Below the pieces are notes generated by a model. That model saw only the letters and a list, made by a program, of their open reading frames with translations. It did not search any database and was not told where the DNA came from. DNA of 32,639 nucleotides from NCBI RefSeq assembly GCF_004000765.1, contig NZ_BILW01000056.1, positions 1-32,639 on the forward strand, read 5' to 3'. Positions 22,851 through 31,330 of this stretch are shown one piece after another. Source of the DNA: Paenibacillus chondroitinus NBRC 15376 (GTDB taxonomy: Bacteria; Bacillota; Bacilli; Paenibacillales; NBRC-103111). Position 1 is the first letter of the stretch. The number at the start of each line of letters is the position of its first letter. A program made the position numbers and the translations under genes.

Positions 22851-23921
22851 ATGTATGGACAAATTCGATTTGAACGCAATCCGCACCTCAAAACAAAACC
22901 AGGTGTCCAGGATGATCTAGGCTTTGGGCGTATCTTTACAGACCATATGTTTGTGCTGGACTACGTCGAAGGACAAGGTTGGCACGATCCGCGAATCGTT
23001 CCTTATGCCCCGCTCTCTTATGACCCTGCCGCGATGATTTTTCATTATGGGCAAGCTGTTTTTGAAGGGTTAAAAGCATTTCGCACCGAAAGCGGAGACA
23101 TTCAAATTTTCCGTCCCGACCAAAATGCCAAAAGGCTCAACCGTTCCAGCGAACGGCTTAATATGCCCCCAATCGATGAGGACTTCATCGTAAACGCTAT
23201 TCAGGAGCTCGTGCGTGTCGATGCTGACTGGGTACCAAGCAAACAAGGTGCGTCTCTCTATATTCGTCCCTTCGTGATTGCCACTGAAGCCGGTCTAGGC
23301 GTGCGCCCATCTTCGCGCTACTCCTTCGTTGTCATTATGTCGCCGGTAGGCGCTTACTATGAGGAAGGGCTTCAGCCTGTCAAAATCCTCGTAGAAAGCC
23401 ACTACGCCAGAGCCGTTCAAGGCGGTACTGGCGGTGCCAAAGCTGCCGGGAACTACGCAGCAAGCTTGAAAGCGCAAGTGCTTGCTAAAGAGCATGACTG
23501 CGCGCAGGTACTGTGGCTGGACGCTATCGACAAGAAAAGCTTGGAGGAAGTCGGCAGCATGAACGTCTTTTTCAAAATTGGCGGGGAAGTTGTGACGCCA
23601 AGCCTCAGCGGCTCGATCTTGGAGGGTATCACCCGCAAAAGCATAATCCACTTGCTGAACGATTGGGGCATCCCTGTCATCGAGCGCAAAATCTCGATCG
23701 ACGAAATCGTGCAAGCATATGAAAATGGCACGCTGGAAGAAGCCTTCGGCACAGGAACAGCCGCCGTTGTTTCGCCTATCGGCAGCCTGCTGTGGCAGGG
23801 CACTCCGATGGTCATTAACAATGGCCAGATCGGTGAGCTCGTCCACAAGCTCTACGACACGATTACTGGCATCCAATACGGCCGCATCGCGGATAAACAC
23901 GATTGGATGGTAACTTGCTAA
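22851..23921 (+). CDS. ilvE: Branched-chain amino acid aminotransferase IlvE
   Basis: A 356-residue class IV PLP-dependent aminotransferase that makes or degrades Leu, Ile and Val. The PLP lysine is Lys197 in GGTGGAKAAGNYAASL. HYGQAVFEGLKAFR, LYIRPFVIATEAGLGV, EEVGSMNVFF and the PLP-phosphate-binding EAFGTGTAAVVSPIG are typical of the BCAT-II subgroup, and the length is normal. AAAGGTGG precedes the ATG. Monogenic, with its own promoter and a terminator at 23938. Control by the divergent LysR regulator is likely but not shown; no T-box leader is present. Confidence 0.94.
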   Translation: MYGQIRFERNPHLKTKPGVQDDLGFGRIFTDHMFVLDYVEGQGWHDPRIVPYAPLSYDPAAMIFHYGQAVFEGLKAFRTESGDIQIFRPDQNAKRLNRSSERLNMPPIDEDFIVNAIQELVRVDADWVPSKQGASLYIRPFVIATEAGLGVRPSSRYSFVVIMSPVGAYYEEGLQPVKILVESHYARAVQGGTGGAKAAGNYAASLKAQVLAKEHDCAQVLWLDAIDKKSLEEVGSMNVFFKIGGEVVTPSLSGSILEGITRKSIIHLLNDWGIPVIERKISIDEIVQAYENGTLEEAFGTGTAAVVSPIGSLLWQGTPMVINNGQIGELVHKLYDTITGIQYGRIADKHDWMVTC

Positions 23922-23937
23922 TCGCATCCGGTATATG

Positions 23938-23979
23938 AAGAACCTTTCCTTCCACTTAGGTGGTTGGAAAGGTTCTTTT
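23938..23979 (+). terminator. Terminator of ilvE
   Basis: Stem AAGAACCTTTCC/GGAAAGGTTCTT with an inner CCAC/GTGG pair and a T tract, 16 bases after the ilvE stop. Confidence 0.85.
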
Positions 23980-24004
23980 TGCTTAGGGCTTAGCCTTCAT
24001 TTAA

Positions 24005-24183
24005 GGGAACTGAAGTCCCCTATTCAGAAGGAAATGAGCTCCTTCCTCCTCGGATTGGAACTACAGGGTCTTAATCTCCCTCCATGGCGGGGTTTCCAAG
24101 TGGATTCGGCGAAATAGAGGAACGTAGTTCCCTTTGCCTGTGAAAACCGTGAGCTCTCCAAGAAATAGCGGCCTCTAGTTCCC
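24005..24183. repeat. Four-unit palindromic intergenic repeat, copy 2
   Basis: Units start at 24005 and 24057 (forward) and end at 24132 and 24183 (inverted), with offsets 0, 52, 127 and 178 against 0, 52, 127 and 179 in copy 1. It lies between the convergent genes ilvE and mqo, after the ilvE terminator. The following stretch, 24190-24420, shows no convincing gene or structure. Confidence 0.85.
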
Positions 24184-24424
24184 TCTTAGAGACCTTACAA
24201 GTAGCTACTCTCCCCATTCTGCACCACCCAATCTCACTATTCACCACATCCCCCACTTCCACCTCAACAGCCAACAAATTTATTAACTTAGCGATTATTC
24301 TGCTAAAATTTCTCAGCTGTTTCCTCCCTATATGGAGCGTCAACCTGGGACTGAGCACAGGAGTAGGTAGATTACTTGTATTAACGCCGATTCCTCCATT
24401 CCCTCCGACCCCCTGCAAATAAAA

Positions 24425-24452
24425 TAAGAGTTAAGCTATCGCTTAACTCTTA
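24425..24452 (-). terminator. Terminator of mqo
   Basis: A perfect 12-base stem TAAGAGTTAAGC/GCTTAACTCTTA with a four-base loop, followed on the minus strand by ATTTTATTTG; 21 bases after the mqo stop. Confidence 0.85.
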
Positions 24453-24473
24453 AATCCGTACATCACCGGTTAT

Positions 24474-25991
24474 TTATGATACGGTGCGGCTTGCTACCGT
24501 TAACGGCAAGTTTTCAACTAAACCAAGCGCCCGTGCTGTTGAAGAATCAATTTGTTTGATAAGCTCAGGGTTTTTCAATAAGGAAACGCCAAATGAAGGA
24601 ATCATTTCCTTGATTTTAGGTTCCCATGCCTTTACTTGCTGCGGGAAGCATTTTTTGATTAAGTCAAGCATAACGGAAACGGCTGTCGATGCCCCCGGAG
24701 AAGCACCAAGCAAAGCTGCTATAGAACCATCAGCGGCGCTAACAAGCTCCGTACCGAATTGAAGCGTTCCTTTGCCGGCAGCTGTATCTTTGATAACCTG
24801 CACGCGTTGGCCAGCGACCACCAGCTCCCAGTCCTCGCTTTTGGCGTTAGGGACAAACTCACGCAAAGCTTCCATACGCTGCTCTTTGGATAACATAACT
24901 TCCTTGATCAGGTATTTGGTCAATGACATGTTTTTGCTGCCTGCCGCGAGCATCGTGACAAGATTATCCGTTTTGACAGAAGTGATTAAGTCAAACATGG
25001 AGCCGGTTTTTAGAAACTTCGGTGAGAAGCCGGCAAACGGTCCAAAGAACAATGATTTTTTCTTATCGATAAATCGCGTATCCAAATGCGGAACCGACAT
25101 CGGAGGAGCACCAACCGGCGCTTTGCCGTATACTTTTGCAAAATGCTGCTCGACGATTTCCGGTTTCTGACACACCATGAAAATGCCGCTTACCGGGAAT
25201 CCGCCGATCCCTCTTCCTTCCGGAATACCGGATTTTTGCAGCAAATGGAGACTTCCTCCGCCTGCGCCGATAAAGACGAATTTGGCCGAGTGGTGATCGA
25301 CGCTGCCGCTATCGAGATTCCGTACTTTAAGCTCCCACGAGCCGTCGCTCGCACGTTTGATATCATCTACGCTATGTTTGTACAAGATATCGGCGTTTTG
25401 ATCCTTTAGGTGAGCAAACAAGTTACGCGTTAACGCGCCAAAGTTGACATCAGTGCCTGATTCAATTCTTGTTGCTGCGATAGGTTCATTCAATTCCCGA
25501 TCTTTCATAATAAGTGGAATCCATTCCGCTAATTTAGCCGGATCATCCGAGTATTCCATCCCTTGAAACAATGGATTGTTCGTCAGTGCTTCAAAACGTT
25601 TTTTCAAAAATGCCACATTTTGCGCCCCTTGTACTAGACTCATATGAGGCAGCGGTGAGATAAAGTCTTGCGGATTGCGGATCAGCTTGCTATTGACCAG
25701 ATAAGACCAGAATTGTTTGGAAACTTGAAACTCTTCATTCGTTTTGATAGCTTTGCTGATATCTATGGATCCGTCCGATTTTTCGACGGTGTAGTTAAGC
25801 TCGCACAATGAAGAATGTCCCGTTCCTGCATTATTCCACTCGTTAGAGCTTTCCTCGCCAGCGCTTGCGAGCTTCTCAATTACTGTAATTTTCCATTCCG
25901 GCACTAACTCTTTCAACAGTGACCCCAAGGTCGCACTCATGATTCCGGCACCAATTAAGATAACATCTGTTTTCATTTGTCTGTTGCTCAT
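24474..25991 (-). CDS. mqo: Malate:quinone oxidoreductase Mqo
   Basis: A 505-residue FAD-dependent, membrane-associated malate dehydrogenase that passes electrons from malate to the quinone pool. The FAD-binding motif is VILIGAGIMSATLGSLL near the N-terminus, followed by the typical EWNNAGTGHSSLCELNYT. Later come SGTDVNFGALTRNL, FVFIGAGGGSLHLLQKSGIPE and the C-terminal LGASPGASTAV. Length is standard. AAGGA lies eight bases before the ATG. It is monogenic: promoter at 26132-26161, terminator at 24425. Together with fumC it covers fumarate to oxaloacetate. Confidence 0.95.
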   Translation of the reverse strand: MSNRQMKTDVILIGAGIMSATLGSLLKELVPEWKITVIEKLASAGEESSNEWNNAGTGHSSLCELNYTVEKSDGSIDISKAIKTNEEFQVSKQFWSYLVNSKLIRNPQDFISPLPHMSLVQGAQNVAFLKKRFEALTNNPLFQGMEYSDDPAKLAEWIPLIMKDRELNEPIAATRIESGTDVNFGALTRNLFAHLKDQNADILYKHSVDDIKRASDGSWELKVRNLDSGSVDHHSAKFVFIGAGGGSLHLLQKSGIPEGRGIGGFPVSGIFMVCQKPEIVEQHFAKVYGKAPVGAPPMSVPHLDTRFIDKKKSLFFGPFAGFSPKFLKTGSMFDLITSVKTDNLVTMLAAGSKNMSLTKYLIKEVMLSKEQRMEALREFVPNAKSEDWELVVAGQRVQVIKDTAAGKGTLQFGTELVSAADGSIAALLGASPGASTAVSVMLDLIKKCFPQQVKAWEPKIKEMIPSFGVSLLKNPELIKQIDSSTARALGLVENLPLTVASRTVS

Positions 25992-26126
25992 TTTAACCGT
26001 CCTTATACCCTAAGATTTGCAGAAAGGATGTAGGCGTTCTTGGTAAGACGCTACAGCAAGCCAGGGAGCAAGCTAGTCACACATCTTTTCTGGATCAAAA
26101 CTAACCCTATTTATAAAATATTTATT

Positions 26127-26146
26127 TAACTATTATATGATAGTTA
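26127..26146. promoter_or_regulatory. Candidate operator over the mqo -10
   Basis: An inverted repeat TAACTAT-N6-ATAGTTA that covers the -10 hexamer of the putative mqo promoter. No regulator gene lies next to it. Confidence 0.35.
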
Positions 26147-26161
26147 TAAGCTGTACGACAA
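26132..26161 (-). promoter_or_regulatory. SigA-type promoter of mqo
   Basis: The minus strand reads TTGTCG, 18 bases, TATAAT. The leader to the mqo start is about 135 bases. The rest of 25992-26339 holds no supported gene; an imperfect GCCCC/GGGGC hairpin at about 26284-26308 could end the YkvA-like transcript but lacks a good T tract. Confidence 0.55.
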
Positions 26162-26339
26162 GAAGTAAGGCGAAGAAGCCTTGCAGGTTATTCCTTACAT
26201 CATGCGGAGAAGCTTCCACGAAAGCAGTTTCTGAACCAATTATGCCTATCTTTACATCTTGCATAAAACTAAATGATAGTATTTGGCCCCACAGCCATAG
26301 TCTGCGGGGCGCTTTCTGTTAGATCAACATGAACTCGTC

Positions 26340-26765
26340 TCACTTCTGCTCAGGTGCTTCTTCTTTTTTCTGATCAGCCACCAACTTACCGTCAATATCG
26401 ATAATATCTTTGGATTTCACGGCTTCATCTCCGAAAAAATCCCTCAACTTGCTCTTGGCCTTGAGCTTCACATCGTCGTCAATATTTTTCGCGACGACGG
26501 CGAGAGCTAATCCAAGCGCGCTCAAATCATCGACATAACCGACAACCGGCAGCAAATCAGGGATAAGATCCAGCGGCAGAATGAGATAGCCGAGTGTCCC
26601 GTAAATTTGTACTTTAGCTTTTAACGGTGTTCGTGGGCTCTCTACGGCATAATAAAGCAACAAGCAACTGTAAATCACTTTGCTTCCTGCCTTCTTAGCG
26701 CCTTTTTTCAATTTAGACCAGAAATCATCCCGATTAAAATACTTTTGATATTTAGAAGCGTCCAT
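26340..26765 (-). CDS. YkvA-like DUF1232 membrane protein
   Basis: A 141-residue protein of the YkvA/DUF1232 family. A basic N-terminus (SKLKKGAKKAGSKVIYSCLLLYYAV) is followed by the family motif GYLILPLDLIPDLLPVVGYVDDLSALGLAL (about residues 59-88; here broken by one or two membrane-associated helices), and a charged tail ending EEAPEQK. Function unknown; family members are common in Bacillales genomes. An extended -10 (TGGTATAAT) precedes it on the minus strand. Confidence 0.87.
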   Translation of the reverse strand: MDASKYQKYFNRDDFWSKLKKGAKKAGSKVIYSCLLLYYAVESPRTPLKAKVQIYGTLGYLILPLDLIPDLLPVVGYVDDLSALGLALAVVAKNIDDDVKLKAKSKLRDFFGDEAVKSKDIIDIDGKLVADQKKEEAPEQK

Positions 26766-26791
26766 TTCGTGATCACTCCATTCTTATCTCC

Positions 26792-26800
26792 ATTATACCA
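26792..26800 (-). promoter_or_regulatory. Extended -10 promoter of the YkvA-like gene
   Basis: TGGTATAAT on the minus strand, 26 bases before the ATG. No clear -35 hexamer is seen, which an extended -10 can do without. Confidence 0.5.
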
Positions 26801-26853
26801 CTATCGATGGTGATGAGCTAAATCGCACCCTCTCGCTCCCGCAAGACAAAAGG

Positions 26854-27474
26854 CTACCCCCCAAGGAGCAGCCCAACAATGGCTACAAGGCCGAATATGG
26901 TTAAAATGACACCCGATATCCGGTTAATCCAGCGATACACGGAAACATGGATACGATCGCGAAACATCCCGATCACGAAGCTGAGCGCCAGCCACCATAA
27001 GGCGGAACCGGCGAAAACGCCAACCACCAGAGCGATAGACGCAGCCATGCCGCTTTGCGCGCCACCCATGCCTAAACCGGCAAAGGCGCCGAGGAAAGAC
27101 ATGATGGTCATCGGGTTGGTGATGGTGAGCATGAGGGTCGACGCATACGATTTGAGCAGCGTGTCACCAGAGGCTTTGGCCGCCTCCGTAGCAGGCCGGG
27201 AACGAAAGGTTTGCACACCCAAGTAGATCAGGAACAAACCGCCTACCGCTTGCAGCAGCACCTTTTGGTCAAGGAGAAAGCCGGTGACCAGTGTCAGACC
27301 AAATCCGGCGATGAAGCCGTAGAAAGCGTCAGCTGTCGCAGCCCCCAGCCCTGACAAGAAGCCATGCAAGCGACCCAAGGTAATGGTTCTTCGAATGCAC
27401 AAAATACCAATGGGCCCGACCGGCGCTGCGATCGAGAGCCCAAGTAGCATACCTTTCAACAAGGGAATGAGCAT
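26854..27474 (-). CDS. LysE/RhtB-family exporter
   Basis: A 206-residue membrane protein with about six hydrophobic segments. The N-terminal GLSIAAPVGPIGILCIRRTI and TNPMTIMSFLGAFAG are the two signature stretches of LysE/RhtB amino-acid exporters. Length is typical. It begins three bases after the aguB stop and has only a weak RBS, so it is likely coupled to aguB. The position in aguA-aguB suggests export of a compound of the agmatine-putrescine route (arginine, agmatine or putrescine); this is inference, as the family mainly exports amino acids. Confidence 0.88.
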   Translation of the reverse strand: MLIPLLKGMLLGLSIAAPVGPIGILCIRRTITLGRLHGFLSGLGAATADAFYGFIAGFGLTLVTGFLLDQKVLLQAVGGLFLIYLGVQTFRSRPATEAAKASGDTLLKSYASTLMLTITNPMTIMSFLGAFAGLGMGGAQSGMAASIALVVGVFAGSALWWLALSFVIGMFRDRIHVSVYRWINRISGVILTIFGLVAIVGLLLGG

Positions 27475-27477
27475 AAA

Positions 27478-28353
27478 TTACAGTACCTGATCTCCATCAT
27501 AGGTCGCAATTTTTTTGTAAAGATCCGGACGACGGTCGCGGAAAATACCCCATTCGATCCGTTGAATTTCCAACTGATCCAAATCGAATTCGGCAACAAG
27601 CACCGTTTCTTCCGTGCGGCCAGCTTCCTCGATCATATTGCCCTGCGGGCCGGCAATGAAAGAAGAACCATAGAAGTCGATGCTGGAATCTTCGTCTACT
27701 TCTTTCCCAATGCGGTTCGAAGCAATAACCGGCATCAGATTTGACGCGGCGTGTCCGCGCATGCACATTTGCCAGTGATCTTTGGAATCAATGGAGCCAT
27801 CTTGCGGCTCAGAACCGATTGCCGTTGGGTAGAACAATAGTTCAGCCCCCATCAAAGCCATCACTCTTGCAGCTTCCGGGTACCATTGGTCCCAACATAC
27901 GCCTACGCCGATTTTGGCGTAACGGGTTTTCCACACTTTGAAGCCGGTGTCGCCAGGATTGAAATAAAACTTCTCTTCATACCCAGGACCGTCCGGAATG
28001 TGGCTTTTGCGGTAAGTGCCGAGCACTTGGCCATCGGCGTCAATAACGGCAAGCGAATTGTAGCGAGCGTAATTTTTTTTCTCATAAAAAGAAATCGGCA
28101 GCACGACGTTAAGCTCTTTGGCAATCTCACGGAAATGATTAATGGCTTTATTATTCTCGAGTTCCGTCGCGTACACGTAGTAATCGGACTTTTCTTTTTG
28201 GCAGAAATAAGGCGTCTCGAAAAGCTCTTGAATCAAAATGATTTGCGCGCCCTTCGCAGCCGCTTGGCGAACCAAAGCTTCTGCTTTGCGAATGTTTTCA
28301 TCAATGTTTGTGGAACAGCTCATTTGTGTGGCTGCTACTTTAACGTTTCTCAC
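27478..28353 (-). CDS. aguB: N-carbamoylputrescine amidase AguB
   Basis: A 291-residue nitrilase-superfamily amidase that hydrolyses N-carbamoylputrescine to putrescine, CO2 and ammonia. The catalytic triad is Glu43 in QELFETPYF, Lys116 in YRKSHIPDGPGY and Cys153 in GVCWDQWYPEAAR. These flanking residues and the ending WGIFRDRRPDLY are typical of AguB. It starts six bases after the aguA stop and is followed at once by the LysE-type gene, so the three genes form one operon. Confidence 0.94.
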   Translation of the reverse strand: MRNVKVAATQMSCSTNIDENIRKAEALVRQAAAKGAQIILIQELFETPYFCQKEKSDYYVYATELENNKAINHFREIAKELNVVLPISFYEKKNYARYNSLAVIDADGQVLGTYRKSHIPDGPGYEEKFYFNPGDTGFKVWKTRYAKIGVGVCWDQWYPEAARVMALMGAELLFYPTAIGSEPQDGSIDSKDHWQMCMRGHAASNLMPVIASNRIGKEVDEDSSIDFYGSSFIAGPQGNMIEEAGRTEETVLVAEFDLDQLEIQRIEWGIFRDRRPDLYKKIATYDGDQVL

Positions 28354-28359
28354 GTTATA

Positions 28360-29406
28360 TCACCCTTTCCGGCTTGCTGGCATTTGCTGCGTTGTGCAGT
28401 GGACATTGCCGCCCTCTTTAATGATGGACATGCCGTTGATTTTACGGATTCTGCGGTCCGGGAATGCTGCGCTCAGCACTTCCTCCGCTTTGCGATCCGT
28501 CTCCTCGGCTGTGCCGCCGAACACCGGCAAAATGATGCCGCCATTCACGAAATAAAAGTTCAAATAACTAAGCGTTAGACGCTGCTCTTCAAAGAAAGTA
28601 AGGGGTGGCTGTTCAATTTGGATAATCTCGAAAGAACGGCCTTTGGCATCTGTGGCATTGCGCAGAATCTCCAGATTCTCCTGTGTGATCGCATAATTCG
28701 CATCGGAAGGGTCATTGCACACTTGCAAAATGACTCTGCCCGGGGCCGCGAAGCAAGCGATATTATCGACATGGCCGTCCGTTTCGTCGCCGTCGAGCCC
28801 TTTGTTCAGCCAAATGATTTTCTCGACATTCACGAAGTTCTTCACGTGTTCTTCAATCGCTTCGCGACTTAACTCTGGATTACGGTTCGTATTAAGCAAA
28901 CATTCTTCCGTGGTCATAAGCGTGCCTTCTCCATCGACATGAATGGAACCGCCCTCCATCACTAGCGGAGCGTCAAAACGCTTCACGCCATGGTGCTCCA
29001 AAATTTGCGGAGCCACGTTATCATCCAGATCCCAAGGCGCATATTTGCCGCCCCATGCATTGAATTTCCAATTCACCGCGGCGATTTCTTGCTGTTCGTT
29101 CAGCAAAAAGGTAGGGCCATTATCACGGAACCAAGCATCGTTATGTTCAATTATTAGGAAATCAACGTTAGGCTCAGTAAACATCGCCTTCACTTGTTCA
29201 GCATCCGCAGGGTTGACAACGACCGTCACAGGCTCGAATTCCGCGATAGCCTTAGCCAAATCCGCGTAGCCTTTTGTTACAACAGCATGATCCTCAGGGT
29301 AAACCATAGAAGCTTGAACAGGCCACGAAATGAAAGTACGTTCATGAGTTGTCCACTCTGCAGGCATTTTATAGCCTAAATCCTTCGGTTTCATCAATTC
29401 ATCCAT
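28360..29406 (-). CDS. aguA: Agmatine deiminase AguA
   Basis: A 348-residue agmatine deiminase of the guanidino-modifying enzyme superfamily, making N-carbamoylputrescine and ammonia from agmatine. Catalytic residues are visible in WFRDNGPTFL, MEGGSIHVDGEGT, GDETDGHVDNIACF and the nucleophile Cys337 in GGNVHCTTQQMP. First gene of aguA-aguB-lysE. Start: ATG at 29406 is used, though its Shine-Dalgarno (AAGTGAG) is very close; ATG at 29394 is an alternative. No clear promoter was found upstream. Confidence 0.94.
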   Translation of the reverse strand: MDELMKPKDLGYKMPAEWTTHERTFISWPVQASMVYPEDHAVVTKGYADLAKAIAEFEPVTVVVNPADAEQVKAMFTEPNVDFLIIEHNDAWFRDNGPTFLLNEQQEIAAVNWKFNAWGGKYAPWDLDDNVAPQILEHHGVKRFDAPLVMEGGSIHVDGEGTLMTTEECLLNTNRNPELSREAIEEHVKNFVNVEKIIWLNKGLDGDETDGHVDNIACFAAPGRVILQVCNDPSDANYAITQENLEILRNATDAKGRSFEIIQIEQPPLTFFEEQRLTLSYLNFYFVNGGIILPVFGGTAEETDRKAEEVLSAAFPDRRIRKINGMSIIKEGGNVHCTTQQMPASRKG

Positions 29407-29523
29407 CTCACTTTATATAAAATTTATATTCGCATTTTTCAGGGCCAAAAAGCACCGTCTTTCATCATATACCAAAAGGAGCCTCCACTCAATGTACAGA
29501 GGTTTACAATTTTGAGAACAACC

Positions 29524-29541
29524 TGCTAGCAAACTCTAGCA
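29524..29541. promoter_or_regulatory. Inverted repeat upstream of the azoreductase gene
   Basis: TGCTAG-N6-CTAGCA in the 239-base gap between aguA and the azoreductase gene. It also contains a direct repeat CTAGCAAA. Possible operator; nothing else is recognised in this gap. Confidence 0.25.
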
Positions 29542-29645
29542 AAACTTAAAAGCCATCCAGAATTAGCATCGTATAGTTTGCCTCGGATTTATGAACATTA
29601 AAAAAGCTTGAACAGCGCACAACACATTAGGGAGGATGACCGACT

Positions 29646-30281
29646 TTGGCAACTATTTTACACATTACCGCACACCCTCACGATCATCAGACTTCCTACA
29701 GTATGGCTGTAGGGAAGGCCTTCATCGATGCTTATCGGGAAGCTAATCCGAATGACGAAGTGATTCCAATCGACCTGTACAAAATCTCAATTCCACACAT
29801 TGACGCAGATGTGTTCAGCGGATGGGGCAAATTACGGAGCGGCCAAGAATTTACTTCGCTAAGCAAGGAAGAACAGGCTAAGGTTGCTCGCCTCGGCGAA
29901 TTAACCGACCAATTTGTTGCCGCAGATAAATATGTTTTTGTGACGCCGATGTGGAACTTTTCCTTTCCTCCCATCATGAAAGCCTATATTGACTCCATAT
30001 GTATGGCCGGCAAAACCTTCAAATACACAGAAAGCGGTCCCGTAGGCTTGCTGCCAGGCAAAAAAGCGCTGCACATCCAATCCCGTGGCGGCGTGTATTC
30101 AGAAGGTCCCGCGGCAGCTATGGAGATGGGCCATCGTTATATTGGCATCATTATGTCTTTCATTGGAATCACTGACTTCCAAGGACTTTTCATAGAGGGG
30201 ACCAATCAGTTCGCGGATAGAGCCCAGCAAATTAAAGAAGAAGCGATTGCTAAAGCCAAGGATTTGGCTAAGAGCTTCTAG
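29646..30281 (+). CDS. azoR: FMN-dependent NADH-azoreductase
   Basis: A 211-residue flavodoxin-fold quinone/azo reductase of the AzoR/AcpD family. Visible marks are ILHITAHPHDHQTSYS (FMN phosphate loop), FVTPMWNFSFPPIMKAYIDSI (flavin-binding PMWNF motif), and FKYTESGPVGLLPGKKALHIQSRGG. It reduces quinones or azo compounds with NADH and protects against electrophiles. The start is TTG at 29646, with GGGAGG ten bases upstream; an ATG in the same area is out of frame. Monogenic; followed by repeat copy 3 and a shared terminator. Confidence 0.92.
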   Translation: MATILHITAHPHDHQTSYSMAVGKAFIDAYREANPNDEVIPIDLYKISIPHIDADVFSGWGKLRSGQEFTSLSKEEQAKVARLGELTDQFVAADKYVFVTPMWNFSFPPIMKAYIDSICMAGKTFKYTESGPVGLLPGKKALHIQSRGGVYSEGPAAAMEMGHRYIGIIMSFIGITDFQGLFIEGTNQFADRAQQIKEEAIAKAKDLAKSF

Positions 30282-30320
30282 GGCTGTCCGGGAAACTATG
30301 ACACTCAGCCATGGTAACAA

Positions 30321-30498
30321 GGGAACTGGGGGCCTCTATCTGTAGAAAAACGAGCTATCTCCTCGCCGAGCGGAACTACGGGCTCTTATTTATCCTCTAT
30401 GGCGTACTTTTTAGGTAAACACACTTAAAATAGAGGAACGTAGTTCCCTTCCAAGTAGAAACTGTGCCTTTCCATGGAAATAGAGGATCACAGTTCCC
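30321..30498. repeat. Four-unit palindromic intergenic repeat, copy 3
   Basis: Units start at 30321 and 30372 (forward) and end at 30448 and 30498 (inverted), offsets 0, 51, 127 and 177. It lies between the convergent azoreductase and phosphoesterase genes, directly before their shared terminator, as copy 1 does. Confidence 0.85.
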
Positions 30499-30507
30499 TC
30501 CAACACA

Positions 30508-30550
30508 AAAAAAGCTAAGTAAACCGGCGAACGGTCAACTTAGCTTTTTT
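30508..30550. terminator. Bidirectional terminator, azoreductase/phosphoesterase
   Basis: A perfect 13-base stem AAAAAAGCTAAGT/ACTTAGCTTTTTT, T-tailed in both directions, four bases from the phosphoesterase stop. Confidence 0.85.
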
Positions 30551-30553
30551 GCT

Positions 30554-31288
30554 CTATGTTTTTTTACGGCCCCGGTATTGCCCCGTTCGCAGCTCCAGAA
30601 TATACGCCTCGGCATCCGGCATCTGCTCGTCCTTGGCATGCTGTACAGCAAGCTCGATATCGTATGGAACCCTCACATGCTGAAGATTAAACGTACCGGG
30701 CTCCTTGCTGTGATAATGCCCTTCCAATATAACATAGGAAGCCTGCGTCATATCCAGCGGATTGCCTACACTGCCTGTATTGAAAAGCATCCGGCCTTTG
30801 AGAATTTGCAGAAATGCATTGTGAACATCGGCGTAGCCTGCCACATCCGCTTCTCTGGGATCAGCACATGCCTCAGAGGATTCAAACATAGACAACCGGT
30901 TCTCCATAGAGTCCCATGGTTGAATGCGTTCATAAACGCTTCTCGGCGAAGCGTGGAACAATCTTACAAATTTACCGCTCATCCAAAATTCATAGGAAAA
31001 AGGCAGCTTTTTTAGATACGTCGTCCGCTCTATCCCCAGCCGTTCCTGCTGCCAAAGTAAAACCGGATCCGTTACTTGGTTTCCGATGAAATCATCCCAA
31101 TTTCCTTTGATCACTACATCGCAGGATTCCCGTACACGGTCCACGACCTGTTCGGAATGCGGTCCTTTGCCGACAAGATCGCCGAGACAAATGATTTGCG
31201 TCACATTCCGCTCCTGAATATCGTGCATGACCGCTTCATATGCAGGCATATTGCCATGGATATCTGAGATAAGGGCTAGTTTCTCCAT
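30554..31288 (-). CDS. Calcineurin-like metallophosphoesterase
   Basis: A 244-residue metallophosphoesterase of the YfcE/MJ0936-like group. The metal-binding motifs are DIHGNMPA (D-x-H), GDLVGKGP (G-D), GNWD (the GNHD motif with Trp in place of His) and, near the C-terminus, GHYHSKEPG where GHTH is usual. The Trp variant at the third motif is found in some members of this group but may alter metal or substrate use. Start: ATG at 31288 with AGGT eight bases upstream; a TTG lies one codon earlier. Substrate unknown. Confidence 0.88.
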   Translation of the reverse strand: MEKLALISDIHGNMPAYEAVMHDIQERNVTQIICLGDLVGKGPHSEQVVDRVRESCDVVIKGNWDDFIGNQVTDPVLLWQQERLGIERTTYLKKLPFSYEFWMSGKFVRLFHASPRSVYERIQPWDSMENRLSMFESSEACADPREADVAGYADVHNAFLQILKGRMLFNTGSVGNPLDMTQASYVILEGHYHSKEPGTFNLQHVRVPYDIELAVQHAKDEQMPDAEAYILELRTGQYRGRKKT

Positions 31289-31330
31289 CAAGCCGCACCT
31301 GCCTTTAGGTTAAAATGGTTCCTCCGCTGA

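Noticed and set aside
24071..24418. Minus-strand open frame of 115 codons between ilvE and mqo
   Set aside because: It starts at a TTG without RBS, runs into repeat copy 2 and has no recognisable pattern.
26137..26322. Plus-strand open frame of 61 codons upstream of mqo
   Set aside because: It starts inside the mqo promoter palindrome, has no RBS and a composition unlike a protein.
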